64,000 bases of DNA from JBMDXB01 sp048594975 (GCA_048594975.1 JBMDXQ010000042.1:171025-235024); one strand, 5' to 3'. Positions 36,785-46,554 are shown, counted from the stretch's first letter. The notes: generated by a model not told the origin, from the sequence alone. Numbers and translations are program-made.

Positions 36785-37264
36785 ATGGAATTCACCGCGA
36801 AAGGGTCCCGCCGATCGATCATGCGGTCGTTTCTTGCCTCAGCCGCGGCTGCCGGTGCCGGTTTGTTCGGCGTCGCACATGCGCAGCAGACACACGAGCT
36901 GGTGAAACGGACGTCGACCGATGATCAGCCCCCGGGTGAAAAGCCGCCGCTCTTTTCCGGCTGGGTCACCTACGGCAACCTGGTCTTCGTCGCGGGCAAG
37001 GGGGAACACACAGCAGGCGACATCACCGCGCACACGACCTCGGTGCTCAACCAGATTGAAACGGAGCTGAAGAAGGCGGGGTCGTCGATGGACAAGGTCC
37101 TGAAGGTGAACGTCTTCCTGCACGACATCAAGGACTACGAGGCGATGAACGCCGTGTTCCGTGGCCGTTTTGGCCCCAATCCCCCCGTGCGCACCACGGT
37201 AGCCGTCTACGGCGGGGTTCCCGGCAGCTCGCTCGTGGAAATGGACTGCATCGCCGCGCGTTGA
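36785..37264 (+). CDS. RidA-family protein, exported
   Basis: A 159-residue RidA/YjgF/UK114-type protein with an N-terminal signal (SRRSIMRSFLASAAAAGAG to about AHAQQ, twin-Arg style). RidA normally works in the cytoplasm, where it hydrolyses reactive enamine/imine intermediates made by PLP enzymes. The mature part carries VTYGNLVFVAGKG, DKVLKVNVFLHD and PPVRTTVAVYG, with the Arg that binds the substrate carboxylate, and ends LVEMDCIAAR. A GAAGGAGG box precedes the ATG. The following gene is a SelA-like PLP enzyme that also carries a Tat signal, so the pair may act together outside the cytoplasm. The family is confident; location is inferred from the signal. Confidence 0.88.
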   Translation: MEFTAKGSRRSIMRSFLASAAAAGAGLFGVAHAQQTHELVKRTSTDDQPPGEKPPLFSGWVTYGNLVFVAGKGEHTAGDITAHTTSVLNQIETELKKAGSSMDKVLKVNVFLHDIKDYEAMNAVFRGRFGPNPPVRTTVAVYGGVPGSSLVEMDCIAAR

Positions 37265-37356
37265 CCGGGCCGGACAGGAAATCTGGGGCAGCCGACGACG
37301 CTGATCGGCCACCGGAGCGCAGCCCGTTGGAGAGGCTGCAGGTGAGGGTACAGACC

Positions 37357-38586
37357 ATGTGGACGCGACGTCGTTTTCTCGAAGGCATCTCCACCCTGCC
37401 GCTCGTCGGGGGGTTCGTCGCCGCGGGAACCGCGACTGCCGGTGCGGCCGCCGCCCGCGGCGGGCGCGACTACTTGCGCGAGCTGGGCGTGCGTCCCTTC
37501 ATCAACGCGGCCGGCACCTATACCGCGATGACCGCCTCGCTCATGCCGCCCGAGGTGGTCGAGGCGATGGCCTACGCGTCGAAGCACTACGTCATGCTCG
37601 ACGAGCTCCACGACAAGGTGGGTGAGCGGATCGCGTCGCTCGTCCGCTGCGAGTCGGCGATGGTCACATCGGGAGCGGCGTCGGCGCTGACACTCGGCAC
37701 GGCCGCCGTGCTGACCGGCACAGACCGACAGAAGATCGTCGAGCTGCCGGACCTCACCAGTATGAAGAACGAGGTCATCATCCAGAAGTCTCATCGCTTC
37801 GGCTACGACCATGCGGTTCGAAACTGCGGTGTGCGGCTCGTGGAGGTCGAAACCCGCGAGGAGCTCGAGCGCGCCGTCAACGCGAAGACCGCCATGATGC
37901 TCTTCTACAACAACAACAATCCCGTGGGGCAGATCCGCGACGAGGAATTCGTGCGGCTGGGAAGGCAGCACGGCATCCCGACGTTCAACGATGCCGCCGC
38001 CGACGTGCCGCCGGTCGAGAACCTGTGGAACTACACGCAGATGGGGTTCGACCTCGTGACGTTCTCAGGGGGAAAGGGGATGCGCGGGCCGCAGAGCGCC
38101 GGCCTGCTGCTCGGCCGCAAGGACCTGATCGCGGCCGCGCGCCTCAATGCGCCCCCGAACGGGAACACCGTCGGCCGCGGAATGAAGGTGAACAAGGAAG
38201 AGATGATCGGCATGCTGGTGGCGCTCGAGATGTATCTCCGGAAGGATCACGCGCGCGAACGTGCCGAGTTCGACAAGCGTGCCGAGGTCATTCGCAGCAG
38301 TGCGGTCGCTGTGCCGGGGGTGAGCGCCGAGGTGTTCGTACCGGAGGTCGCCAACCACGTTCCGCACATCCGGATCTCGTGGGACGCGGTCGCGAAAGGC
38401 ATGACCGCTGACGATGTGGTCAGCGCGCTCCGCGACGGCGACCCTTCCATCGGCACCCGCGCGGACCGCGACGCCGTCGTCGTCGGCGTCTGGATGATGC
38501 GCTCCGGCGAGGAGAAGGTCGTAGCGCGACGCCTGCGCGAGCTGCTCCAGAAAGGCGTGCAGCGGCAGAAGACTGCGGAGCGCTGA
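37357..38586 (+). CDS. SelA-like PLP enzyme (aminotransferase fold), Tat-exported
   Basis: A 409-residue PLP enzyme of the SelA-like fold with a Tat signal (TRRRFLEGISTLPL). Blocks PFINAAGTYTAMTASLMPPEV, VTSGAASALTLGTAAVLTG, YNNNNPVGQI and FNDAAADVPP are of the kind seen in D-glucosaminate ammonia-lyase (DgaE-type) and SelA-related enzymes. The PLP lysine is Lys240 in FSGGKGMRGPQ. Relatives remove ammonia from amino acids or amino-sugar acids. Gene neighbours RidA (upstream) and a deacetylase-type amidohydrolase (8 kb downstream) fit this chemistry. Export of a PLP enzyme by the Tat route is uncommon and noteworthy. Confidence 0.85.
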   Translation: MWTRRRFLEGISTLPLVGGFVAAGTATAGAAAARGGRDYLRELGVRPFINAAGTYTAMTASLMPPEVVEAMAYASKHYVMLDELHDKVGERIASLVRCESAMVTSGAASALTLGTAAVLTGTDRQKIVELPDLTSMKNEVIIQKSHRFGYDHAVRNCGVRLVEVETREELERAVNAKTAMMLFYNNNNPVGQIRDEEFVRLGRQHGIPTFNDAAADVPPVENLWNYTQMGFDLVTFSGGKGMRGPQSAGLLLGRKDLIAAARLNAPPNGNTVGRGMKVNKEEMIGMLVALEMYLRKDHARERAEFDKRAEVIRSSAVAVPGVSAEVFVPEVANHVPHIRISWDAVAKGMTADDVVSALRDGDPSIGTRADRDAVVVGVWMMRSGEEKVVARRLRELLQKGVQRQKTAER

Positions 38587-38589
38587 TAC

Positions 38590-39756
38590 GTGGATCGCCG
38601 CACGTTCGTCTATAGCGCGGCGCTGGGAACCTTGAGCTTCGGGCTGGGTCGCCTCCCCGCGGCGCAGGCGCGGTCGCGCCTCGAGGAGCTGAAGATCGAG
38701 CTCCACACGCCGGCGATGCCGCGCTCGGCTCTCGGCATGCCCGGGCTGTTTCCCGGCCGAGTGGTCGACGTGTTTCACTCCGGGTCGGTTGTCGGCCGCC
38801 GCGTTTCGCAGCCGGCAATCCGCGACATGCTCGAGGCGGGGATGAAAGCGCTGACCGGAGACGGCAGCGCAAGGGATGCGTGGGCGCGGTGGTTCGTGCC
38901 CACCGACATCGTCGCCGTGAAAGTGAATCCGTCGGGTGCTCCCGCGATCGTGACGTCGCTGCCGCTGGTCCGGGAGGTGATTCGGGCGCTCAACGCGGTC
39001 GGCGTTGCGAATGCGAACATCGTCATCTACGACCGGAACTCCAACCAGCTCGAAGTCAATGGCTATCATGCGCTGGTGCCGCCCGGAGTGCGGATCGTCG
39101 GGCTCGATCAGCGGTGGGCGGTCAAGGGAGCGGGACGCCGCGGCGGGTACGACCCGAACGCCTGGTGCGAGATGGACTGCTTCGGCGAGCGCGAGACCCG
39201 CTCGTACCTGGCGCGCCTGGTCACCAGCGAGGCGACGAAGATCGTGAACCTGCCCAGCCTCAAGGAACACAACGCGTCGGGTGTCACGGGCTGCCTGAAG
39301 AATCTCGCGTACGGCTCCTTCAACAACGTCGCCCGTACGCACGCGAGCCCGAAGACGTATACGGACCCGGTGATCGCGGTGATGTGCACCGCGCCGACGC
39401 TGCGGAACAAGGCCGTCCTTCACATCATGGACGGCGTACGGGCGGTGTACCACGCCGGCCCGTTCGGATGGAATCCTGACTTCGTGTGGGAGGCGAAGAC
39501 GCTGCTCGTCGGCACCGACCCCGTGGCCGTGGATCGCGTCGAGCTCGAGATTGTCGAGCAGAAGCGCCGAGAGCTGGGCGTGCCGCCGCTCACGGACCGA
39601 AACCCCGCGAACCTCGGGTCGACCGGCGATATGGAGCGTACCGCGTACAAGAACCCGCACTACCGCGAGCCGGGGCATATCAAGACCGCAGCGGAGCTCG
39701 GTCTCGGAAAGTGGGAGCTGGCGGAGATCGATCATCGGCGCGTGCGCGTCGCGTAG
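38590..39756 (+). CDS. DUF362 domain protein, Tat-exported
   Basis: A 388-residue DUF362 protein beginning at a GTG 3 bases after the previous stop, with a Tat-type signal (DRRTFVYSAALGTLSFGLG). The domain is shown by TDIVAVKVNPSG, VNLPSLKEHNASGVTGCLKNLAYG and GTDPVAVDRVELEI. Many relatives are fused to ferredoxin domains; this one shows no Fe-S Cys motif. The biochemical role of DUF362 is unsettled. Coupling to the PLP enzyme suggests it belongs to the same exported pathway. Confidence 0.85.
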   Translation: MDRRTFVYSAALGTLSFGLGRLPAAQARSRLEELKIELHTPAMPRSALGMPGLFPGRVVDVFHSGSVVGRRVSQPAIRDMLEAGMKALTGDGSARDAWARWFVPTDIVAVKVNPSGAPAIVTSLPLVREVIRALNAVGVANANIVIYDRNSNQLEVNGYHALVPPGVRIVGLDQRWAVKGAGRRGGYDPNAWCEMDCFGERETRSYLARLVTSEATKIVNLPSLKEHNASGVTGCLKNLAYGSFNNVARTHASPKTYTDPVIAVMCTAPTLRNKAVLHIMDGVRAVYHAGPFGWNPDFVWEAKTLLVGTDPVAVDRVELEIVEQKRRELGVPPLTDRNPANLGSTGDMERTAYKNPHYREPGHIKTAAELGLGKWELAEIDHRRVRVA

Positions 39757-39834
39757 GCGCGATCTGCACGTGTCGGATGGCGAACGGAGCGCAGCGATCC
39801 GCAGGGCGCGAACCGCGGATGGCAGTGGACGGCC

Positions 39835-40869
39835 ATGGAAAGCACCGACTGGGTGACGCTCCTGGCGGCGAACGATCGGCGTGGCGGCACCACCGGGTCA
39901 CGGAAGAAAGCGCCGAACGAGCTGGTCTGGAAGGCAGCGCTGCCCGACTGGGTTGTCTCCAGCCCAATCCTCCACGACGGCGTGGTGTATGTGACCTGCC
40001 GCGACGGGCACCTCTATGCACTCGACAGCCGGACGGGCCGGCAGCGTTGGCAGTTCCCCACCTCCGCTGCCTGCGATTCGACGCCCGCCATCTCCGGAAG
40101 CCTCATCCTCTTCGGATCCGATGATGGAGCCGTATACGCCATCGATCGCACCTCCGGGCGGCAAATCTGGAAAGCGGAAGGGGGCGGTGCGATCTGGAGC
40201 TCCCCCGTGGTCCACGACGACGTCGTGTACTTCGGATCGACCAACGGTGCCTTGACAGCGGCGGATCGCGACAGCGGCAGGATCCGTTGGAGCCGCCAGC
40301 TGGAGGGACGCATCTGCTCGACCGCCTACGCCGCCGGGCGGCTGGTGTATGTCGGCTGCAGTGACGGGCGCGTGTACGCGTTCGAGAGTGCCTCCGGCAA
40401 GGACGCGTGGATGTACCAGACCGGCGATGGCGTCATCGCGTCTCCTGCCGTGGCAAACGGAATCGTCGTCGCTGGTTCCGAGGACTCGTTCCTCTATGCA
40501 CTCGATGCGCAGTCCGGCGGGGTACGGTGGAGATTCGAGACGGGTCTGGGGATCTTTTCCTCGGCAGCCGTGACGGCGGGGAGGATCTTCTTCGGCGGAA
40601 AAGACGGCCATGTGTACTGCTTGAGCCTCTCCGACGGCAGGCAACTTTGGAAGTCCGAGTCGATGGGTACGCTCACGGCGGCTCCGCTGGCGGACGATGC
40701 GGTCGTCTGCATCCAGAGCTTCCAGGGCTCGACCCAGGCGTTCGACTCGAACACCGGGGCGACACTCTGGCGGGTCAACCTCGGCGGCTCGCTGCAATCC
40801 ACTCCCATCCTCACCGAGGCGGCGGTGTATATCGCGACCTACAGCGGCCTGCTCTATGCGCTCCAGTGA
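39835..40869 (+). CDS. PQQ-like beta-propeller protein (BamB-type)
   Basis: A 344-residue protein built from about eight PQQ-type blades: SSPILHDGVVYVTCRDGHLYALDSRTGRQRWQF and further copies with GxVYAxDxxSGxxxW. No dehydrogenase active-site residues or signal peptide are visible. The protein could be structural. The ATG is the first usable start, and the frame is also open upstream to the DUF362 stop, so a missing signal sequence cannot be excluded. The next gene (ApbE) begins 14 bases inside this one. Confidence 0.82.
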   Translation: MESTDWVTLLAANDRRGGTTGSRKKAPNELVWKAALPDWVVSSPILHDGVVYVTCRDGHLYALDSRTGRQRWQFPTSAACDSTPAISGSLILFGSDDGAVYAIDRTSGRQIWKAEGGGAIWSSPVVHDDVVYFGSTNGALTAADRDSGRIRWSRQLEGRICSTAYAAGRLVYVGCSDGRVYAFESASGKDAWMYQTGDGVIASPAVANGIVVAGSEDSFLYALDAQSGGVRWRFETGLGIFSSAAVTAGRIFFGGKDGHVYCLSLSDGRQLWKSESMGTLTAAPLADDAVVCIQSFQGSTQAFDSNTGATLWRVNLGGSLQSTPILTEAAVYIATYSGLLYALQ

Positions 40870-41830
40870 TCGGGCGGTAGGGCTCGGCGCCGTCGTTCTG
40901 CTTTCCCTCTCCGCCGTTCCGCGGGGTGAATCGCTCGCCGCCGTTCACCGGCAGCGCTACTCCATGGGCACGATGTTCGACATCCTCGTGTATCACGCAT
41001 CGCGCGCGGAGGCGCAGCGTGCCGTTACGGAGGCCCTGGAGGAGATTCTCCGCCTGGAAGCGGTCATGAGCCATTTCAGGGAGGACAGTGACCTGACGCG
41101 CCTGAATCGCAGCGCGGGAGGCGAAGCGGTGACCGTGGACCCGAGCCTGGATGATGTGATCCGAGAATCACTCGCGGTGTCCAGGCGATCCGGCGGCAGG
41201 TTCGATGTCACTATCGCTCCACTCTTGAGAGTCTGGAGGGAGGCGGCTGCTCGCAGGAGTCGGCCGTCGCCCGACGAGGTCGCGCAGGCGAGACGGTGCG
41301 TCGGCTATCAGAACATAGAGTTGGAGCATCCGAATCGAATCCGCCTGCGCTCCCGCTGCGTCGAGATCGATCTGGGCGGTATTGGAAAGGGTTATGCCGT
41401 CGATCGCGCGCTCGCGATTCTGCGGGACGCGGGGATCCGGCACGCGATGATCAATGCGGGAGGAAGCTCAATCGTGGCCATGGGCGCTCCGCCGAACCGG
41501 AAGGGCTGGCCGGTCCTGCTCGGCCGGAGCATGCTCCTGCTCAGCGGAAACTCGTTGTCGACGTCGCAGCAGGATCCCGGGGGCACCTACGGTGACATCA
41601 TCGACCCTCTTCGACGCGCGCCTGCCGAGCGCCGCTTGACCGTGAGCGTCGTCGCGCCGAGCGCCACGGTGGCCGACGCGCTGTCGACCACATTGGTGAT
41701 GCTGTCGGTCGAGGAAGGGCGACAGCTGGTCGCGCAGTTTCCCGGCGTCGCAGCGGTGTGGATGTCGCCGGCAGGAGAGGTGCAGGCCGCGTTTCGCGAG
41801 TCTCGGCTCAACCTCGTCCAGGCGCACTGA
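40856..41830 (+). CDS. apbE: FAD:protein FMN transferase (ApbE)
   Basis: A 324-residue ApbE-family enzyme with an N-terminal signal (AVGLGAVVLLSLSAVP), the usual periplasmic location. Motifs: RYSMGTMFDILVY, MSHFREDSDLTRLN, VDLGGIGKGYAVD-like (DLGGIGKGYAVD), HAMINAGGSSIVAMG and TYGDIIDPL. These bind FAD and Mg and attach FMN to a Thr/Ser of a target flavoprotein. The usual H-x-I-D-P is here D-I-I-D-P. No FMN-accepting (FMN-bind/RnfG/NqrC-like) protein is visible in the window, so its substrate is elsewhere or unrecognised. The gene overlaps the previous one by 14 bases. Confidence 0.88.
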   Translation: MRSSDRAVGLGAVVLLSLSAVPRGESLAAVHRQRYSMGTMFDILVYHASRAEAQRAVTEALEEILRLEAVMSHFREDSDLTRLNRSAGGEAVTVDPSLDDVIRESLAVSRRSGGRFDVTIAPLLRVWREAAARRSRPSPDEVAQARRCVGYQNIELEHPNRIRLRSRCVEIDLGGIGKGYAVDRALAILRDAGIRHAMINAGGSSIVAMGAPPNRKGWPVLLGRSMLLLSGNSLSTSQQDPGGTYGDIIDPLRRAPAERRLTVSVVAPSATVADALSTTLVMLSVEEGRQLVAQFPGVAAVWMSPAGEVQAAFRESRLNLVQAH

Positions 41831-41836
41831 TCGCGC

Positions 41837-43120
41837 ATGCGTCAATCGGTCCGAACAACGATCGTCATCGCGTGTCTCCTCGCGATCGCGGCAAGCAGCG
41901 ACGCGGAAGTTCTGGTCAGATGGACGCAGGGCCGCGTGCCATCGCCGCAGTTCCTCGGCGTTCCCGCACTGCTCGTTCCGTCGGCGAGCCCTGACGCTGT
42001 CCGCGAGGCATTGACGCAGGGCTACCGGGTATACGTCGAGGTTCCCGCGGCGGCGGCGGCGACGTTCACGCCGCCCGGTCCGGGACTCTCGGGACTGGTC
42101 GTCAGGGGAAAAGCCACTCGGGCGCAGCTGGCCACGCTCAGAGGGCGGCTCGGATCCGGCGACGTCCGGGTGCTGGCGGTGGAGGAGCGAGGAAAATGGC
42201 CGCGCATCCGCCCCAACTGGGTGACGAGGAACAACGAGGTCCTGCAGGTTGCCGGCCGTTCCGCGCAGCCGTGGATCGAGACCAACGCCGCGCTCATCCG
42301 CATCGCCAACGCGGCGCGTCCGAACCAGGCGCCGCTGCTCATGTACGACTGGACCCCGGCGACGGCAAACACCGAGGAAGAGCCAGCGCTGGAGGATTAC
42401 CTGGTGGCGATCGCCGAGGCAGGCAGCTTCGGCGCTGACCTTGTCCTGCCGCTGCACGACGGGTTTCAACGCCGCCTGTTGCTGGGCCACCCGGAAGCCC
42501 GGCGGGACTGGGCGGATGTTCGCCGGTATATCGAGTTCTACATCGGCGACCTTCCGCGACACTACGCACGCATCGCCAGCATGGGCCTGGTTACCAGCAG
42601 CGTGATGGACTGGTTCGAGGTCATGACCCTGCTGGCGAGGCACAACCTGGCGTTCGAGTTGATCGCGCCCTCTGAGCTCGCATCGCGGTCCGGTCCTGCT
42701 TTGCGGCTGCTGGTTGTGCTCGATCCGTTGGACGCAGGGCAGGCCCGGGCCGTCGCGGAACTCGAGCACAAGGGTTCCGTGGTCAAGGCGGTCAAGGACG
42801 TTGCGGACCCGAACAGGTTCGCGCTGGAGATGCGTCAGGCGCTTGGACCGGCCAACCGCGTTGTCGACATCTGGAACGGCATCACGGTCCTTGCCGCGCC
42901 GTACGAGGATCCAGGTGGCGAAGACGTCCTGTTGACCCTGGTCAACTATGCGCACCAGCTGCTCCCGGTTCAGCTTCGGGTTCGAGGTGCGTTTTCGCGA
43001 GTCCACTACGAATCTCCTGACGAGGCCGCCGCGCTGCTGCCGCATGAGTCCCGCGACGGATACACCGAGGTCGTCGTTCCCTCGCTGCGCGTCGGCGGTC
43101 GTCTTTTTTTCAGCCGCTAG
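41837..43120 (+). CDS. Exported protein of unknown function
   Basis: A 427-residue exported protein (signal MRQSVRTTIVIACLLAIAAS), 6 bases downstream of ApbE. The mature region is a mixed alpha/beta fold with PSPQFLGVPALLVPSASPDAV, IRPNWVTRNNEVLQVAGR, PLLMYDWTP and ADLVLPLHDGFQRRLLLG, then a beta-rich tail (DIWNGITVLAAPYED). The layout recalls secreted glycosidase-like or amidohydrolase-adjacent proteins, but I cannot place it in a family. It closes the tight gene string before the TonB receptor. Confidence 0.6.
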   Translation: MRQSVRTTIVIACLLAIAASSDAEVLVRWTQGRVPSPQFLGVPALLVPSASPDAVREALTQGYRVYVEVPAAAAATFTPPGPGLSGLVVRGKATRAQLATLRGRLGSGDVRVLAVEERGKWPRIRPNWVTRNNEVLQVAGRSAQPWIETNAALIRIANAARPNQAPLLMYDWTPATANTEEEPALEDYLVAIAEAGSFGADLVLPLHDGFQRRLLLGHPEARRDWADVRRYIEFYIGDLPRHYARIASMGLVTSSVMDWFEVMTLLARHNLAFELIAPSELASRSGPALRLLVVLDPLDAGQARAVAELEHKGSVVKAVKDVADPNRFALEMRQALGPANRVVDIWNGITVLAAPYEDPGGEDVLLTLVNYAHQLLPVQLRVRGAFSRVHYESPDEAAALLPHESRDGYTEVVVPSLRVGGRLFFSR

Positions 43121-43185
43121 TCTTGACTCGGAACACGCTGTGCGCCATGGTCTAGGCGAATCCAGTCGCATCCCGAGGAGGCCCT

Positions 43186-46100
43186 ATGCATACCGCGCGA
43201 CGCTGCCTGCCGACCGCGCTGGTACTCAGTGCGCTCGTATCGGTCGCGCCCGTGACCGCTTTCGCCCAGACCGGAGCCGCGTCCCTGACCGGGATCGTCA
43301 CCGATCAGAGCGGCGCGATGGTCCCGGGAGCCACCGTCACCGCCACGAATCAGGCGACGAACGTCGCTTACACCGGCGTTGCGAACGAGGCGGGAAACTA
43401 CACGATCACGTCGCTGCCGGTCGGCACTTACGTCATCAAGGCTGAGCTCACCGGCTTCAAGACGGCCACGACGAAACCGATCCAGGTCGAGGCCAGCCAG
43501 ATCGTGCGTCTCGACATGAAGCTGGAGGTCGGGACTCTGGCCGAAACAGTCCAAGTGTCCGGCGAGACTCCCGTGCTGCAGACGGAGTCCGCAACGGTCG
43601 GCGAGGTCATCTCCGGGACGACGCTGCAGGCCCTGCCGCTCAACGGCCGGAATACCGGACAACTGTCGCTGCTGCTCCCCGGCGCCGTCACCCCGAACCC
43701 GGGGTCGTTTACCGCCATCCGCAATTTCGGCGGAGGGCGGCCGTTCGTGAACGGCAACCGCGAGCAGACCAACAACTACATGATCGACGGCGTGGACATG
43801 AACGAGTCGATCGACAACCTGGTCGCGTTCCAGCCCAGCCCCGACGCCCTTGCCGAGATCAGCGTGGAGACGAACAACTACTCGGCAGACACCGGAAACG
43901 TCGCGGGGGCGGTCATCAGCAACGTGCTCAAGTCCGGTACGAACCGCCTCCGGGGGAACCTGTTCGAGTTCTACCGCGACAGCGCGATGGACGCGAACTC
44001 GTGGTCGAACAACCGTTCGAACGCGCCCAAACCCGAGCGCCGGCAGGACATCTTCGGCGGCACGCTCGGCGGGCCGATTGCCAAGGACGAGCTGTTCTTC
44101 TTTGCGGACTACCAGGGAACACGCTTCGACGCCCCTGGGCCGCACACCGTCTCGGTCGCGCCTGAGGCGTGGCGGCGCGGCGACCTGTCCAGCCTGACCC
44201 AGACGATTCGGGATCCGCGCACCGGCGTGGCCTTCCCCGGCAACCAGGTTCCTGAAAGCCAGATCAATCCGGTCGCCCGCGCAATCCTGAGCAACACGTC
44301 GCTCTACCCGCTTCCCAACCGCTCCGTGAGCGGCGTGGTCGGGAACTTCGTCGGTGAGACGCTGACGACCATCACCGCCCACCAGGCGGACGTTCGCATC
44401 GACTGGAACGCCTCGCCGAGCGACAAGATCTTCGGCCGCTTCTCGTTTGCGGAATACGAGTCGAAGACCGACAAGACCGCGCACCCGCTCCTGCTCGGCA
44501 GCGTGACCGACGCGCCGTTCCGGAACCTGGCCTTCAACTGGAACCGGATCTTCGGCCCGTCGCTCATCAACGAGGTCCTCGTCGGCTACAACCAGATCAC
44601 GATTGTCACCGAAGCGCTCGACTGGGCGGGCATCGGCAACGCCAACGCGACGTTCGGCATCGCCGGAGGGCAGCCGATCCCAGGCCTCAGCTCGATCCGA
44701 TGGGGCAGCGGCCTCTCGGATATCGGAGCCGCGGCGACCAACACGGACACGCTGGACCGGACGTACCAGATCAACGAAAAGCTGACCTGGATCAAGGGGC
44801 GGCACACGCTGAAGTCCGGCGGACAGCTCCTGCACTACGTGCAGCGGCGCTTCTACGCGGGCAACAACGGGGCGCTCGGATACTTCGCATATGGCGGCGG
44901 CTTCAGCGGCGCGCCGTTCGCCGATTTCCTGCTCGATCAGGTGCGCGACAAGGGTCGCGGCAGCGACACCGATCCGTGGACGCATCTGCACAACCGAATC
45001 GCGCTGTTCGTCCAGGACGACTTCAAGGTGACGCCAGAGCTGACGCTGAACCTCGGCCTGCGCTGGGCGTATACGCAGCCCATCGTCGAGAAGGACAACC
45101 GGCAGGCGAACTTCGATCTGCAGACGGGCCAGCAGATTCTCGCCGCCGACGGCGATCGCGAGAGTCGAGCGCTCTACAAGGCGTACAAGAAAGGCTTCGA
45201 GCCGCGGCTCGGATTCGCGTGGCGTCCGGCGCCACGCTGGGTCTTCCGCGGCGGCTACGGCATCACGCAGTACATGGAGGGCACCGGCGCCAACCTGCGC
45301 CTGCCCCTGAACCCGCCGCACTTCTTCGAGTCGTTCGTGCAGTACACCGCGAGCACGGGCGGAGGTTCGCTGGCGACCGGCTTCGCTGATGCCACGCCGC
45401 TCGACCAGCCGTCAGGCCAGGTGCGCGCGTGGGATCCGGATCTGCGGCCGCAGTTCACGCAGCAGTGGAACGTCTTCACCGAGTACATGCTGACCGGTGC
45501 GACATCGGCAAACGTCGGCTACGTGGGCCACAACGCCGACCATCTCGTGGCGCCCGTCGAGGGCAACCAGCCGCTGCCGGGGGAGGGGGATCCGCTCACC
45601 TGGGCACCGCTGCAGCAGCGGCGCCGGCTGTACGCGACGGCGCCCCTCCTCACCAACATCTCGACCACGGCGGCGCGCGGCCGAAGCGATTATCACGCGC
45701 TGCAGGCGAGCGTTCGTCAGCGCTCCGTGAACGGGTTCGAGTACCTCGCCTCCTACACACTGAGCCGAACGAAGACGAACAACCTCGGCTACTACGGCTC
45801 GGGCGGCGTTGCCGCGGAAGGCGCGTACTGGATGAACGCCTACGAGCCGGAGTGGAACTACGGCCCGGCGTTCTTCGACGCGCGCCACAACTTCGTGCTC
45901 TCGGCCAACTACGAGCTGCCGTTCGGACGCGGACGCCGATGGGGGGCCGACAGCTCTCCCCTCGTGGATGCGATCCTCGGCGGCTGGCGGTTGAGCGGGA
46001 TCTTCCAGGCGCGGAGCGGATTCCCGATCACGGTCGTCGACGGGGCCAACCGCTCGCAGCAGGGCGTGCGCGGCAACGAGCGGCCGAACTGCGTCGGCGA

Positions 46101-46422
46101 CCCGAAGCCCGCCGATCAGAACATTAACCGCTGGCTCGACATCACGGCATTCGAGCGCGTGCCGCTCGGCACCTGGGGCAACTGCGGCATCGGCGTGGCG
46201 CGCGCCCCTCACTATCGGAACATCGACGCGGTGCTCGCCAAGCGGTTCAACGCCGGGGGCGATCGCTACTTCGAGTTCCGGGCCGAGGCATTCAACCTGA
46301 CCAACACGCCGAGCTTCGGTCCCCCAGGGCGGGACATCAACTCGCCGAACACGTTCGGCCAGATCACGAGCACGGTCAGCACCGCCCGGACAGTGGAGCT
46401 CGTGCTCAAGTTCTTCTTCTGA
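43186..46422 (+). CDS. Oar-like TonB-dependent receptor
   Basis: A 1078-residue outer-membrane receptor. Signal peptide ends at about residue 27 (AFAQ). An N-terminal carboxypeptidase-regulatory-like domain follows (SLTGIVTDQSGAMVPGATV, TSLPVGTYVIKAELTGF), then a plug region (LPLNGRNTGQLSLLLPGAV, NNYMIDGVDMNES, AGAVISNVLKSGTN) and a long beta-barrel that ends ELVLKFFF. This is the Oar/TonB architecture of acidobacteria and myxobacteria that imports peptides or oligosaccharides. It lies inside the run with RidA, SelA-like, DUF362 and amidohydrolase genes, so it may bring in their substrate. The ligand is unknown. Confidence 0.92.
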   Translation: MHTARRCLPTALVLSALVSVAPVTAFAQTGAASLTGIVTDQSGAMVPGATVTATNQATNVAYTGVANEAGNYTITSLPVGTYVIKAELTGFKTATTKPIQVEASQIVRLDMKLEVGTLAETVQVSGETPVLQTESATVGEVISGTTLQALPLNGRNTGQLSLLLPGAVTPNPGSFTAIRNFGGGRPFVNGNREQTNNYMIDGVDMNESIDNLVAFQPSPDALAEISVETNNYSADTGNVAGAVISNVLKSGTNRLRGNLFEFYRDSAMDANSWSNNRSNAPKPERRQDIFGGTLGGPIAKDELFFFADYQGTRFDAPGPHTVSVAPEAWRRGDLSSLTQTIRDPRTGVAFPGNQVPESQINPVARAILSNTSLYPLPNRSVSGVVGNFVGETLTTITAHQADVRIDWNASPSDKIFGRFSFAEYESKTDKTAHPLLLGSVTDAPFRNLAFNWNRIFGPSLINEVLVGYNQITIVTEALDWAGIGNANATFGIAGGQPIPGLSSIRWGSGLSDIGAAATNTDTLDRTYQINEKLTWIKGRHTLKSGGQLLHYVQRRFYAGNNGALGYFAYGGGFSGAPFADFLLDQVRDKGRGSDTDPWTHLHNRIALFVQDDFKVTPELTLNLGLRWAYTQPIVEKDNRQANFDLQTGQQILAADGDRESRALYKAYKKGFEPRLGFAWRPAPRWVFRGGYGITQYMEGTGANLRLPLNPPHFFESFVQYTASTGGGSLATGFADATPLDQPSGQVRAWDPDLRPQFTQQWNVFTEYMLTGATSANVGYVGHNADHLVAPVEGNQPLPGEGDPLTWAPLQQRRRLYATAPLLTNISTTAARGRSDYHALQASVRQRSVNGFEYLASYTLSRTKTNNLGYYGSGGVAAEGAYWMNAYEPEWNYGPAFFDARHNFVLSANYELPFGRGRRWGADSSPLVDAILGGWRLSGIFQARSGFPITVVDGANRSQQGVRGNERPNCVGDPKPADQNINRWLDITAFERVPLGTWGNCGIGVARAPHYRNIDAVLAKRFNAGGDRYFEFRAEAFNLTNTPSFGPPGRDINSPNTFGQITSTVSTARTVELVLKFFF

Positions 46423-46435
46423 GTCGGCACGCAGG

Positions 46436-46491
46436 GGTTCGCGGTTCGGCAGCAGGCCGAATCGTTGGCTCAGCCAGCCGAACCGCGAGCC
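46436..46491. terminator. Stem-loop after TonB receptor (possible terminator)
   Basis: Arms GGTTCGCGGTTCGG (46436-46449) and CCGAACCGCGAGCC (46478-46491) pair over 14 positions with one mismatch, with a loop of about 28 bases that itself contains GGC-rich complementarity. No T-run follows, so it may be a repeat-derived hairpin, an mRNA-stabilising element or a Rho-aided terminator. Confidence 0.45.
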
Positions 46492-46554
46492 ACGACGTGA
46501 CCGTGCACAGTCGGCGACCAGGGGCTCTGATCCGGACCACTGGAGAACAGCAAG

